The translations under genes and the position numbers were made by a program. 64,000 nucleotides of DNA from Novacetimonas pomaceti (GTDB lineage Bacteria > Pseudomonadota > Alphaproteobacteria > Acetobacterales > Acetobacteraceae): NCBI RefSeq assembly GCF_003207955.1, contig NZ_NOXG01000001.1, forward strand, positions 186,001 through 250,000, in the 5' to 3' direction. Under the pieces are notes generated by a model. The model did no database searches. It was given only the letters and a program-made list of their open reading frames with translations, and was not told the DNA's origin. Shown piece by piece: positions 54,936 to 63,017 of this stretch. Every line of letters begins with the position of its first letter. Positions within the stretch are counted from its first letter, which is position 1.

Positions 54936-55151
54936 TCAGTATTCCTGAACGACGTCAAATCCGGCCGCGTCCACGGCGCTGGCCAGCGCGTCGGGATTTG
55001 CGAACGTGTCGTCGCACGTGACATAGGCTTCCCCCTTGTTGAGGGAGACATCAACGTCGCAGACACCTTCCACGCTTTCGAGCGAACGGCGGACCTTGGC
55101 CGCGCATCCGTCACAGGTCATGTCCGCTATCTTGAGTGTGAATTTTTCCAT
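54936..55151 (-). CDS. copZ: Copper chaperone CopZ-like heavy-metal-associated domain protein
   Basis: 71-residue ferredoxin-fold HMA domain: MEKFTLKIADMTCDGCAAKV with the Cu-binding MTCxxC motif, and VEGVCDVDVSLNKGEAYV. ATG at 55151 follows GGAAAG. It lies 14 bases after copA on the same strand, the common copA-copZ pairing, and would hand Cu(I) to CopA. Confidence 0.93.
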   Translation of the reverse strand: MEKFTLKIADMTCDGCAAKVRRSLESVEGVCDVDVSLNKGEAYVTCDDTFANPDALASAVDAAGFDVVQEY

Positions 55152-55165
55152 CTGGAATTCTTTCC

Positions 55166-57580
55166 TTACGTCCTCGTGGGCGATGTCGTGGTGTGCCATC
55201 GGTTCAGAAGCAGCGAACTGGTGACCACCGATACGGAACTCATGGCCATGGCAGCCCCGGCGATGGCCGGGTCCAGCATGCCGAAAGCCGCAAGCGGGAT
55301 GCCTATTATATTATAGATGAAGGCAAAGAACAGGTTCTGCCTGACCTTGCGCAACGTCGCGCGTGACAGGGAAATCGCATCGAGAACCCCGTTGAGGTTG
55401 TCGCGCATCAGGATGACGCCGGCGGACTGGACCGCGATATCCGAACCATGGCCCATGGCGAACCCGATATCCGCCATCGCCAGGGCCGGGGCATCGTTGA
55501 TCCCGTCGCCCACCATTCCCACGACATGGCCCTGCGCCCGCAGCTTTTCAATCTCCGCCGCCTTGTCCTGTGGCAGGACGCCCGCGATGAAACGGTCCAT
55601 GTCCAGCGCGCGGGCGATTTCCGCCGCCGCCTGTGGGTTGTCGCCCGTCAGCATCAGGGTCGCGATGCCGTCCTGACGCAGGGCGCGGACGCATGCGGCG
55701 GCCTCCGGCCTGAGGCTGTCGCTCAGGGCGATATAGCCGATGACGCCGTGTTCATCGGCCACGCCGATGACGGTCCTGCCCTGCTGTTCCAGCCCGATGA
55801 CGGTGTCGGGCTGTCCTGCATATCCGCTTTCGCTCAGGAAACGCGGCGCCCCCAGCACAAGGCGCGTTCCCTGTGGCGTCATGCCCCTGACCCCGCGACC
55901 GGGCAGGGCGGTTACGTCCCGCACCGCGACAGGCGCGATATCAAGCTGCTGGGCATGCGAGACGATGGCGCGCGCCAGCGGATGGCCGGAATCCTGTTCC
56001 AGCGCATAAGCCGTGGCCAGCAGGCTTTCCCTGTCATGCCCCGGCAGGGGCACGATTTCGCGGACTTCCGGCTTTCCCAGCGTCAGGGTGCCTGTCTTGT
56101 CCATGACCAGCAGGTTGATGGTATGGGCGTGTTCCAGCGTGTCCGCATCGCGAAACAGCAGCCCCGCGCGGGCGCCACGCCCCGTCGCCACCATGATGGC
56201 CGTTGGCACCGCCAGCCCCAGCGAGCAGGGGCAGGCCACCACCAGGACGGCAATCGTGCCCGTCAGCGCCGCGCTGGCGTGGCCGTATGCCATCCATCCG
56301 ACAAGGAATGTCAGCAACGCGATCACCAGCACGCCCGGCACGAAAACGGCGGAAATCCTGTCCACCAGCTGCTGCACCGGGTCATGCGATCCCTGCGCGC
56401 GCTGGACCATGCGCACGATCTGCGACAGGGTGCTGTTGGCGCCGACCTGTTCGGCCCGGACGCGCAGGACGCCATTCTGGTTGATCGTCGCGCCAATGAC
56501 CCTGTCATTGACCGTGCGTGCGACGGGAACGCTTTCGCCCGTCATGGCGGACTGGTCCACATCGGACTGTCCCGCGATGACGACGCCATCGACAGGGATG
56601 CTTTCGCCCGGCCGGACGCTGACGATGTCGCCCACCCGCAGGGAGGCGACCGGCATGTCGATGGTCTGTCCATCGCGTTCGACATGCGCGATGCGCGGTT
56701 GCAGGCGCAGCAGCCCCGCGATGCCCGCGCGCGTACGGTCGCGCGCCCGCGCTTCGAGCAGGCGTCCCAACAGCACCAGCGTAATGACGACCGCGCCGGA
56801 TTCGAAATAGACATGCCCGCGAAGCGAGAACAGCCAGACGACCGTGCTTGACAGCCATGCCACCGTGGTGCCCAGCACGACCAGCACGTCCATGTTGGCC
56901 CCGCCACCGCGCAGGGCTTTCCACGCCTGCCGGTAGAACGGCCATCCACACCCGAACTGTACCAGTGTCGCCAGCAGGCATTGCACAGGCAGCGGCAGTA
57001 TGAAGTCCATCCTGCCGGACACCATGTCGATCATGCCCAGCAGCAGGGGAAGGGTCAGCACGGCGGACAGGGCGAACCGCAATTTCTGCTGGCGCAGTGC
57101 CGCGGCATGGGCCCTGTCCTGCGCATCGGTCCCGTCGGCCGCCGTGGCGGGATCCTCCAGCGGGGCGGCATCGAACCCACCCTTGCGCACCTGCGCGATC
57201 ATGGCGGGCAGGTCGGCAAGGCCGGGGACATAGGTGACGTCCGCCTGTTCCGTCGCGAAATTGACGCGTGCGGTGACGCCGGGCAACCGATTGAGAAGCT
57301 TTTCGATACGGCTGGCGCATGCGGCGCAGCTCATGCCCGTCAGGCGCAGGGAAAGGGTGCGGGTCGGGATATCGAATCCCGCCTTGCGCACCGCCTCGAA
57401 CACCGGCGCAAGCGCGGGCGGCGCCTGCGCGAAGCTGACAGTGGCCTGTGATGTGGCGAAACTGACGCTGGGCGTAGCACCGGGCACGCGCCGGATGACT
57501 TTTTCAAGCCGGCTGGCGCACGCGGCGCAGCTCATGCCCTCTATCGGGAAAGTAACGGCCGTTTCCGGTGCCGTGGCCAT
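55166..57580 (-). CDS. copA: Cu(I)-exporting P1B-type ATPase CopA
   Basis: 804 residues. Two N-terminal HMA domains, each with MSCAACASR (about residues 14 and 88). Eight membrane helices are predicted; the transport motif CPCSLGLAVPTAI, the phosphorylation motif DKTGTLTLG, the HP motif (SGHPLARAI) and VGDGINDAPALAMAD follow. The YN of helix 7 (AFIYNIIGIP) and the MxxSS of helix 8 (MAMSSVSV) identify the Cu(I) subgroup. It is exported with copZ; no CueR/CopY-type regulator gene lies beside it. Confidence 0.96.
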   Translation of the reverse strand: MATAPETAVTFPIEGMSCAACASRLEKVIRRVPGATPSVSFATSQATVSFAQAPPALAPVFEAVRKAGFDIPTRTLSLRLTGMSCAACASRIEKLLNRLPGVTARVNFATEQADVTYVPGLADLPAMIAQVRKGGFDAAPLEDPATAADGTDAQDRAHAAALRQQKLRFALSAVLTLPLLLGMIDMVSGRMDFILPLPVQCLLATLVQFGCGWPFYRQAWKALRGGGANMDVLVVLGTTVAWLSSTVVWLFSLRGHVYFESGAVVITLVLLGRLLEARARDRTRAGIAGLLRLQPRIAHVERDGQTIDMPVASLRVGDIVSVRPGESIPVDGVVIAGQSDVDQSAMTGESVPVARTVNDRVIGATINQNGVLRVRAEQVGANSTLSQIVRMVQRAQGSHDPVQQLVDRISAVFVPGVLVIALLTFLVGWMAYGHASAALTGTIAVLVVACPCSLGLAVPTAIMVATGRGARAGLLFRDADTLEHAHTINLLVMDKTGTLTLGKPEVREIVPLPGHDRESLLATAYALEQDSGHPLARAIVSHAQQLDIAPVAVRDVTALPGRGVRGMTPQGTRLVLGAPRFLSESGYAGQPDTVIGLEQQGRTVIGVADEHGVIGYIALSDSLRPEAAACVRALRQDGIATLMLTGDNPQAAAEIARALDMDRFIAGVLPQDKAAEIEKLRAQGHVVGMVGDGINDAPALAMADIGFAMGHGSDIAVQSAGVILMRDNLNGVLDAISLSRATLRKVRQNLFFAFIYNIIGIPLAAFGMLDPAIAGAAMAMSSVSVVTSSLLLNRWHTTTSPTRT

Positions 57581-57716
57581 GGCTCTGTTCCTGAACTGTC
57601 ACGCCCGGCGGAAACTGGCTGTCGACCGGCGCGTGACGCAGATGTTGGAACGGGCGCGATCCGATGCAACCCGTCCGCCCCATCCCATCACGCCGCCGTC
57701 ATGGTCCGTCGTGGCG

Positions 57717-59261
57717 TCAGTCCACCGTGCTCATGCGGGTTTCGTCGACGAACTTTTCCGTGGCGTCATCCAGCTTGCGCGACTTGCGTCCGGCCGGGCC
57801 ATGGACATACAGCGTCTTGCGGTCGATTTTCTGGTTGGTACCCTCGGGCTTGAGCGGCATTTCATAGACCGGCTTGCGCGCATGGTCGGCCATCTGGAGG
57901 TCGGGGTTGAAGACCGAATTGAACTTCCAGATCATGGTCAGGAAGTTTGTCTGTCCCCGCAGCGCCAGGCGCAGCGCGATACCCAGCGTATCCTTGATCG
58001 CGGCCCAGCCCAGATGCTTGTTGTTCAGCACCTGCTGCGTCTTCACCAGTTCCTCATAGAACTCGCGCAGGGGCAGGGTGGTCGGCATGACCGCGTGCTG
58101 GATGTCGAACAGGCGGTAGTCGCGGGTCGTCAGCTTGCGCGATTCGCTTTCCCAGATTTCGGTGCCCGGATACGGCGTGGTGACCGACAGGTTGACGATG
58201 TCCGGAATTTCCAGGCACCACTGGCGGATGACCTCGAAACGTTCGCGATCCCATGACGGATCGGCGATCAGGTTGATCGCGACGATCAGGTCAAGCGAAC
58301 GGGCATAGTCAAGCGCCTCGAAATTGCGGTCCATCGACACGCGCTTGCGGAAGCGCTTCAGCCCTTCGGCATCGACGGCCTCAAGCCCGATGAAGATGTA
58401 GCTGAGGCCGATTTCCTTCCATTCGCGAAAGACGTCCTTGTTGCGCAGCAGCACGTCGGCGCGCGTTTCAAGGTAATATTCCTTCTTGATGCCACGGCGG
58501 CGGACTTCGGCCGCGATGGCCATGCCGTGTTCCGCATGGACGAAGGCCACGTCATCGACGATGAAGATGCCCGGTTCCTTGATTTCCTGCAGTTCCTGGC
58601 CGATCACCTCCGGGCTGGCGGTGCGGTAGGAACGGCCATAGAACGTCCACGCGCTGCAGAACGTGCAGTCCCACGGGCAGCCACGCGCAAATTCGATGGA
58701 GGCCGCGGGATCAAGGGTTCCGATGAAATACTTGCGGCGATGGTGCAGAAGGTCGCGCGCGGGGCGGACGCCGTCCAGGTTTTCCACGAAGATGGGCGGC
58801 GGCCCGTCGCCTTCCATCGTCACGACGCCCGGAACACCCAGCAGGTCCTCGCCCTTGTCCCATGCATCCAGCAGGAGGCCCACGGTGGCGTCGCCTTCGC
58901 CCTTCAGCACGCAGTTGATCGCCCCGTCGGACAGCGCGAGCACGTCGCGGGCGATGAACGAGATCGAATGCCCGCCGATGAACAGGAAGACATTGGGCAG
59001 GCGCTTGCGCGTTTCCTTGCACAGGTCGATGATTTCCGGAACGTTCGCCAGATAGTTGCCGGAAAAGCAGATGGCGTGGGGACGGAAGCGGTCGATGCGT
59101 TCCCAGTAATCAGCGTGCTTTTCCACCTGCAGGTCGATAAGCTCGACCTCGTGCCCCTTGTCGCGGGCCGCGCCTGCGACAAGTTCCAGGCCCAGAGGTT
59201 CCAGTCGCAAAAACACCTTGGTGTACATCAGCGAACTTGGATGAACGGCCAGTAATCTCAT
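57717..59261 (-). CDS. hpnR: Hopanoid C-3 methylase (B12-binding radical SAM)
   Basis: Methylates C-3 of the hopanoid A ring. 514 residues: N-terminal cobalamin-binding-like domain (1-130), then the radical SAM core with CxxxCxxC (Cys195, Cys199, Cys202 in GCPWDCTFC), YYLETRADVLLRNKD and FIGLEAVDAEGLKRFRKR. The C-terminal DUF4070-like region contains KTQQVLNNKHLGW. 3-Methylhopanoids are characteristic of acetic acid bacteria, which supports the taxonomic call. AGGTGA precedes the ATG. It stands alone; other hpn genes are not in this window. Confidence 0.88.
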   Translation of the reverse strand: MRLLAVHPSSLMYTKVFLRLEPLGLELVAGAARDKGHEVELIDLQVEKHADYWERIDRFRPHAICFSGNYLANVPEIIDLCKETRKRLPNVFLFIGGHSISFIARDVLALSDGAINCVLKGEGDATVGLLLDAWDKGEDLLGVPGVVTMEGDGPPPIFVENLDGVRPARDLLHHRRKYFIGTLDPAASIEFARGCPWDCTFCSAWTFYGRSYRTASPEVIGQELQEIKEPGIFIVDDVAFVHAEHGMAIAAEVRRRGIKKEYYLETRADVLLRNKDVFREWKEIGLSYIFIGLEAVDAEGLKRFRKRVSMDRNFEALDYARSLDLIVAINLIADPSWDRERFEVIRQWCLEIPDIVNLSVTTPYPGTEIWESESRKLTTRDYRLFDIQHAVMPTTLPLREFYEELVKTQQVLNNKHLGWAAIKDTLGIALRLALRGQTNFLTMIWKFNSVFNPDLQMADHARKPVYEMPLKPEGTNQKIDRKTLYVHGPAGRKSRKLDDATEKFVDETRMSTVD

Positions 59262-59625
59262 TATTTCACCTCGGGCATGGGTGGGGGCAGGGCATGTACG
59301 GACGTCGACATACGCAATATGGGGAAGAATTTATAGACTTCCCTCGTTGATATTTGACGCTTTTATAAATCGCACCCAATTATGAAAGAAACCGGATAAG
59401 AACACGCAGGGTGACAATATACGTTCATAATGTCACCCGGTTCACGGTTATATCACCTATGCGCTCAGGCGATACCGCAGCCACTCCGGTCCGGAATGCG
59501 GCCTGCGCGGGGTTTATGGTCCGACCCATGCGAAAAACGAAGGGCTGGGCTGGGTCTGGCTGGGGCCGGCCCTATCGCCGGATGCGCTTTCATGCCACAC
59601 TTTGGCGTTAACCTCCGGGGGCGAG
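59262..59625. other. Intergenic region between hpnR and a small lipoprotein gene
   Basis: 364 bases holding divergent promoters. It has an AT-rich stretch (about 59330-59400) with TATAAA-like elements on the hpnR strand and a TTGACG on the other. A perfect 8-bp inverted repeat lies at 59409-59438. No gene-like ORF was found. Confidence 0.4.
59409..59438. promoter_or_regulatory. Operator-like inverted repeat upstream of hpnR
   Basis: GGGTGACA and TGTCACCC with a 14-base AT-rich spacer. Arm centres are 22 bases apart, two helical turns. This is compatible with a dimeric repressor or activator site, or a hairpin. The bound factor is unknown. Confidence 0.4.
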
Positions 59626-59934
59626 ATGAAGCGCAAGACACTGCGAAAAGTGACGGGTCCACTGATGCTGCTGACGTGCGGCGTGATGACGCTGGGCGGG
59701 TGTTCCGCCGAAATCGGGCGCATGCCGTATGAAAGCGATGTCCGTTGCCTGCGCAAGGAACTCGGCACGCAGATGCACCTCAGCTTTCCACTTGCGGCGA
59801 ATACCTGCCAGCGCATGACCGATCATAACTTTGCGATCGGGTCAAAGAACCCCCAGCCCATCCCACTCAACCTGCACAACGCGCCGGATCTGCAAAAGAT
59901 GGCGGACGAATACGGATATAGTTATACCCGCTGA
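59626..59934 (+). CDS. Small lipoprotein, function unknown
   Basis: 102 residues. Lipoprotein signal: KRKTLRK, hydrophobic core, then the lipobox MTLGGC with lipidated Cys near residue 26. The mature part (about 75 residues) has two more Cys and no recognised domain. The ATG at 59626 follows GGGGGCGAG; the earlier in-frame start lacks a ribosome site. Confidence 0.78.
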   Translation: MKRKTLRKVTGPLMLLTCGVMTLGGCSAEIGRMPYESDVRCLRKELGTQMHLSFPLAANTCQRMTDHNFAIGSKNPQPIPLNLHNAPDLQKMADEYGYSYTR

Positions 59935-59994
59935 TCCCTGGCCGCTGTGGGGCTGCCCCGGGACGGGGCATGCGCAGGGAGCAGGGGCCTTGCG

Positions 59995-60585
59995 TCAGTT
60001 TTCCAGCTCGCTGTCCCAGTAGAGGTAGTCGCGCCAGCTTTCATGCAGGTAATTAGGCGGGAAGGAACGTCCATTTTCCTGCAGTTCCCAGCTGCTGGGC
60101 TGCTGCGGCGTGCGTGAAGGATACATGCGCAGTTCGTGCGGCATGTAGGATCCCTTCATCAGGTTGCATGGGCTGCAGGCCGTGACCACGTTCTGCCACG
60201 TGGTGCGTCCCCCCTTGGACCGTGGGATGACATGATCGAACGTCAGGTCATGCGTCGGCAGGCGCGTATTGCAGTACTGGCAGGAAAAATTGTCGCGCAG
60301 GAACACGTTGAAGCGCGTGAATGCCGGCCGTCGCGCGGTCGGTATGTAATCCTTCAGCGCGATGACGCTGGGCAGGCGGACTTCCTGTGACGGGGAATGT
60401 ACGATTTCGTCATATTCGCTCAGGACCGAAACACGGTCCAGCCAGACGGCCTTGATGGCATCCTGCCAGGACCACAGCGACAGTGGAAAATAGGACAGGG
60501 GCCGGAAATCGGCATTCAGGACGAGGGCCGGGAAATGTTGACTGTCAGAAAGCACGGGCGCATCCTTGAGGTGATGCCGCCACAC
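59995..60585 (-). CDS. HNH endonuclease family protein
   Basis: 196 residues (GTG start). The HNH/McrA fold is clear: CQYCNTRLPTHDLTFDHVIPRSKGG, then NVVTACSPCNLMKG, with two CxxC zinc pairs and the DHV catalytic His. The N-terminal part (ALVLNADFRPLSYFPLSLWSW) is typical of a family conserved across alphaproteobacteria, with unproven role. The start is weakly supported; the strong ribosome site upstream belongs to a 15-codon ORF (60639-60592) that ends six bases before the GTG. Confidence 0.9.
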   Translation of the reverse strand: MWRHHLKDAPVLSDSQHFPALVLNADFRPLSYFPLSLWSWQDAIKAVWLDRVSVLSEYDEIVHSPSQEVRLPSVIALKDYIPTARRPAFTRFNVFLRDNFSCQYCNTRLPTHDLTFDHVIPRSKGGRTTWQNVVTACSPCNLMKGSYMPHELRMYPSRTPQQPSSWELQENGRSFPPNYLHESWRDYLYWDSELEN

Positions 60586-60591
60586 AAGTCT

Positions 60592-60639
60592 TCAGGCGTC
60601 CTTTACTTTGAACCGAACGCCGATCATGTGCGCCGTCAT
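60592..60639 (-). CDS. Possible 15-residue leader peptide ahead of the HNH gene
   Basis: ATG at 60639 is preceded by AGGAG with good spacing. It reads MTAHMIGVRFKVKDA and stops six bases before the HNH start codon. The layout fits translational coupling or a regulatory leader peptide; it could also be a fortuitous ORF. No amino acid run suggests classic attenuation. Confidence 0.35.
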   Translation of the reverse strand: MTAHMIGVRFKVKDA

Positions 60640-60649
60640 GAAGTAACTC

Positions 60650-60666
60650 CTGTAAATCTATTACAG
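60650..60666. promoter_or_regulatory. Palindrome CTGTAA-N5-TTACAG upstream of the HNH gene
   Basis: A perfect 6-bp inverted repeat with a five-base spacer, lying just upstream of the leader ORF's ribosome site and between the divergent HNH and gluQ genes. It could be an operator; its spacing and arms are typical of HTH dimer sites. Confidence 0.35.
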
Positions 60667-60777
60667 ACCTGCCCGGATGTGGCAAGGGATGGCGGTGGCG
60701 AATGTTGGGCCGCCATGTTCCGACATCCGGGGGCGTATGATGTATTCTTTTGCTACCTGTCTGTTATCGCGTGACAA

Positions 60778-61641
60778 ATGCCTGACATAACCCGTTTCGC
60801 CCCCAGCCCCACCGGCGGACTGCATCTGGGACATGTGGCCTCGGCCCTGTCGGGATGGCGCCCGGCAAACGAGTCGGGAGGCCGCTTCTTGCTGCGGATC
60901 GAGGATATCGATCCCGGACGGTGCCGCGCGGCGTTCGCGCATGAACTGATGTCCGATCTCCGCTGGCTTGGCCTGCGCTGGCCCGAACCGGTCCGCTGGC
61001 AGTCGCGGCATCTGGGGGATTACGCGCAGGTGCTGGCGCGGCTTGGCGAACGGGGGCTGGTCTATCCCTGTTTCTGCACGCGCCGCGACATCGCCGATGA
61101 AATCGCGGCGTCGGCCCATGCGCCGCATCACGCGCCGGATGGAAGCGTGATCTATCCGGGCACGTGCCGCGACCTGCCGGCGTGGCGGCGTGACGCACTG
61201 CTGGCGGCGGGAACGCCCCATGCCCTGCGGCTTGATATGGAGCGTGCCCTGTCTGTGCCGGGGGCGCGCGATCTGACATGGCACGAAAGGGGGGAGGGAC
61301 GGCAGAAGTGCCGCCCGGAACTGTTCGGCGACGTGGTGCTGGCGCGCAAGGACGTGCTGGCGTCCTATCACCTGTGCGTGACGCATGACGACGCGCTGCA
61401 GGGCATCACGCTGGTCACGCGGGGGGAGGACCTGCGTCCCGCGACCTCCCTGCATCGCCTGTTGCAGCACCTGATGGGATGGGCGGAACCCCAATACGCG
61501 CATCACCCGCTGTTATGCGACGCATCGGGCCGCAGGCTGGCCAAGCGCGACCGCGCGATGACCATCGCCGCCATGCGCGAACAGGGGATGAGCCCGCGTG
61601 ACGTACGCGCCGCCGCCGGATATCCCGGCCCGCTGGCGTGA
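60778..61641 (+). CDS. gluQ: Glutamyl-Q tRNA(Asp) synthetase
   Basis: Attaches glutamate to queuosine-34 of tRNA(Asp). 287 residues: catalytic core without an anticodon-binding domain. FAPSPTGGLHLGHVASAL has the HIGH-type motif, LLRIEDIDPGR follows, and LAKRDRA is the KMSKS-type loop. The zinc-site cysteines CFC and CRDL are in the middle. It lies 191 bases from the divergent HNH gene. Confidence 0.94.
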   Translation: MPDITRFAPSPTGGLHLGHVASALSGWRPANESGGRFLLRIEDIDPGRCRAAFAHELMSDLRWLGLRWPEPVRWQSRHLGDYAQVLARLGERGLVYPCFCTRRDIADEIAASAHAPHHAPDGSVIYPGTCRDLPAWRRDALLAAGTPHALRLDMERALSVPGARDLTWHERGEGRQKCRPELFGDVVLARKDVLASYHLCVTHDDALQGITLVTRGEDLRPATSLHRLLQHLMGWAEPQYAHHPLLCDASGRRLAKRDRAMTIAAMREQGMSPRDVRAAAGYPGPLA

Positions 61642-61773
61642 CGGGATGCCGGGCCATGGTGTCCGGTGATGGCGGCGGTCAAACATGCCTCATGCTGCAT
61701 TTGTGCTGTTTTCACGGCGCCGGGTTCGCACTAGGGTTCACGCCCGGACGTTCCAGCAGGGAACGGTAACTTC

Positions 61774-63000
61774 ATGCCAATGGATTTCGGTCTCATGGAT
61801 CTCATCGCCGCCCGTCTTGACAGGATCAGCCCCAGCCAGACGATCGCCATTTCCACCAAGGCGCGTGAACTGAAAGCAGCGGGCAGGGATATCATCAGCC
61901 TTTCGGCGGGCGAACCCGATTTCGACACGCCCGCCAACATCAAGCAGGCGGCCATCCGCGCCATCGAACAGGGACAGACGAAATATACCGACGTGGCCGG
62001 CACGCCCGCGCTGCGCCGGGCGGTGGCCGAACGGTTCCGCCTTGATTCCGGGCTGGATTACACGTCCGATGAAATCATCGTCTCCTCCGGGGGGAAGCAG
62101 GTCATCTACAACGCGATGGTCGCGACCATAAACCCCGGGGACGAGGCGATCATTCCCGCGCCCTGCTGGGTTTCGTATCCCGATATCGTCGCCCTGGCCG
62201 AAGGGACGCCCATTGTCGTGCCGTGCATGGCCGAACACGGCTTCAAGATGCGTCCTGCCGACCTGGAGGCCGCGATCACGCCGCGCACCAAGTGGCTGCT
62301 GCTCAATTCGCCCAACAACCCGACCGGGGCGGCCTACAGTGCCGCGGAACTGCGCGGGCTGTGCGATGTGCTGCTGCGTCATCCCGATGTGTGGATCCTG
62401 ACCGACGATATCTATGACAAGCTGGTGTATGACGGGTTCAGGCCCGCCACCATCGTGCAGGTCGAACCCCGCCTGCGCGATCGCACGATCACCATGAATG
62501 GCGTGTCCAAGGCCTATGCCATGACCGGCTGGCGTATCGGTTTCGCCGGCGCGCCGGTGGAACTGATCCGCGCCATGAACAAGCTGCAGGGACAGTCCAC
62601 CTCCGGCCCGTCCTCCATCAGTCAGGCGGCGGCGCTGGAAGCGCTGAGCGGCCCGCAGGATTTCATCGCCGAAATGGTCGCCACCTATCAGCAGCGGCGC
62701 GATCTTGTGGTTGGCATGCTCAACCAGGCCTCCGGCCTGCGATGCGCAACGCCGGAGGGCGCGTTCTATGTCTTCCCCTCGCTGCGGGGCTGCCTGGGCA
62801 GCACCAGCGCGGGTGGCGCGCGTATCGACAGCGACCGGGATTTCGTGACCGCCCTTCTGGATGAGGAAGGCGTGGCGGCCGTCCATGGCAGTGCCTTCAT
62901 GTTCGCCGGGCATTTCCGCATTTCGTATGCCACCGACACCGAAAGCCTGAAGGAGGCCTGCCTGCGCATCCAGCGTTTCTGTGGCGGCCTGCGGCGCTGA
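61774..63000 (+). CDS. aspC: Aspartate/class I aminotransferase, first of a tandem pair
   Basis: 408-residue PLP enzyme of fold type I. GEPDFDTPANIKQAA, LNSPNNPTG, the Schiff-base Lys in NGVSKAYAMTGWR (residues about 243-255), and FRISYATD near the C-terminus (Arg binding the carboxylate). Most similar by eye to the alpha-proteobacterial aspartate aminotransferase (AspC/AatA type I-gamma). It precedes a paralogue by 17 bases. Transcription is probably joint. Confidence 0.92.
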   Translation: MPMDFGLMDLIAARLDRISPSQTIAISTKARELKAAGRDIISLSAGEPDFDTPANIKQAAIRAIEQGQTKYTDVAGTPALRRAVAERFRLDSGLDYTSDEIIVSSGGKQVIYNAMVATINPGDEAIIPAPCWVSYPDIVALAEGTPIVVPCMAEHGFKMRPADLEAAITPRTKWLLLNSPNNPTGAAYSAAELRGLCDVLLRHPDVWILTDDIYDKLVYDGFRPATIVQVEPRLRDRTITMNGVSKAYAMTGWRIGFAGAPVELIRAMNKLQGQSTSGPSSISQAAALEALSGPQDFIAEMVATYQQRRDLVVGMLNQASGLRCATPEGAFYVFPSLRGCLGSTSAGGARIDSDRDFVTALLDEEGVAAVHGSAFMFAGHFRISYATDTESLKEACLRIQRFCGGLRR

Positions 63001-63017
63001 GAAGGGGACGGACGATT

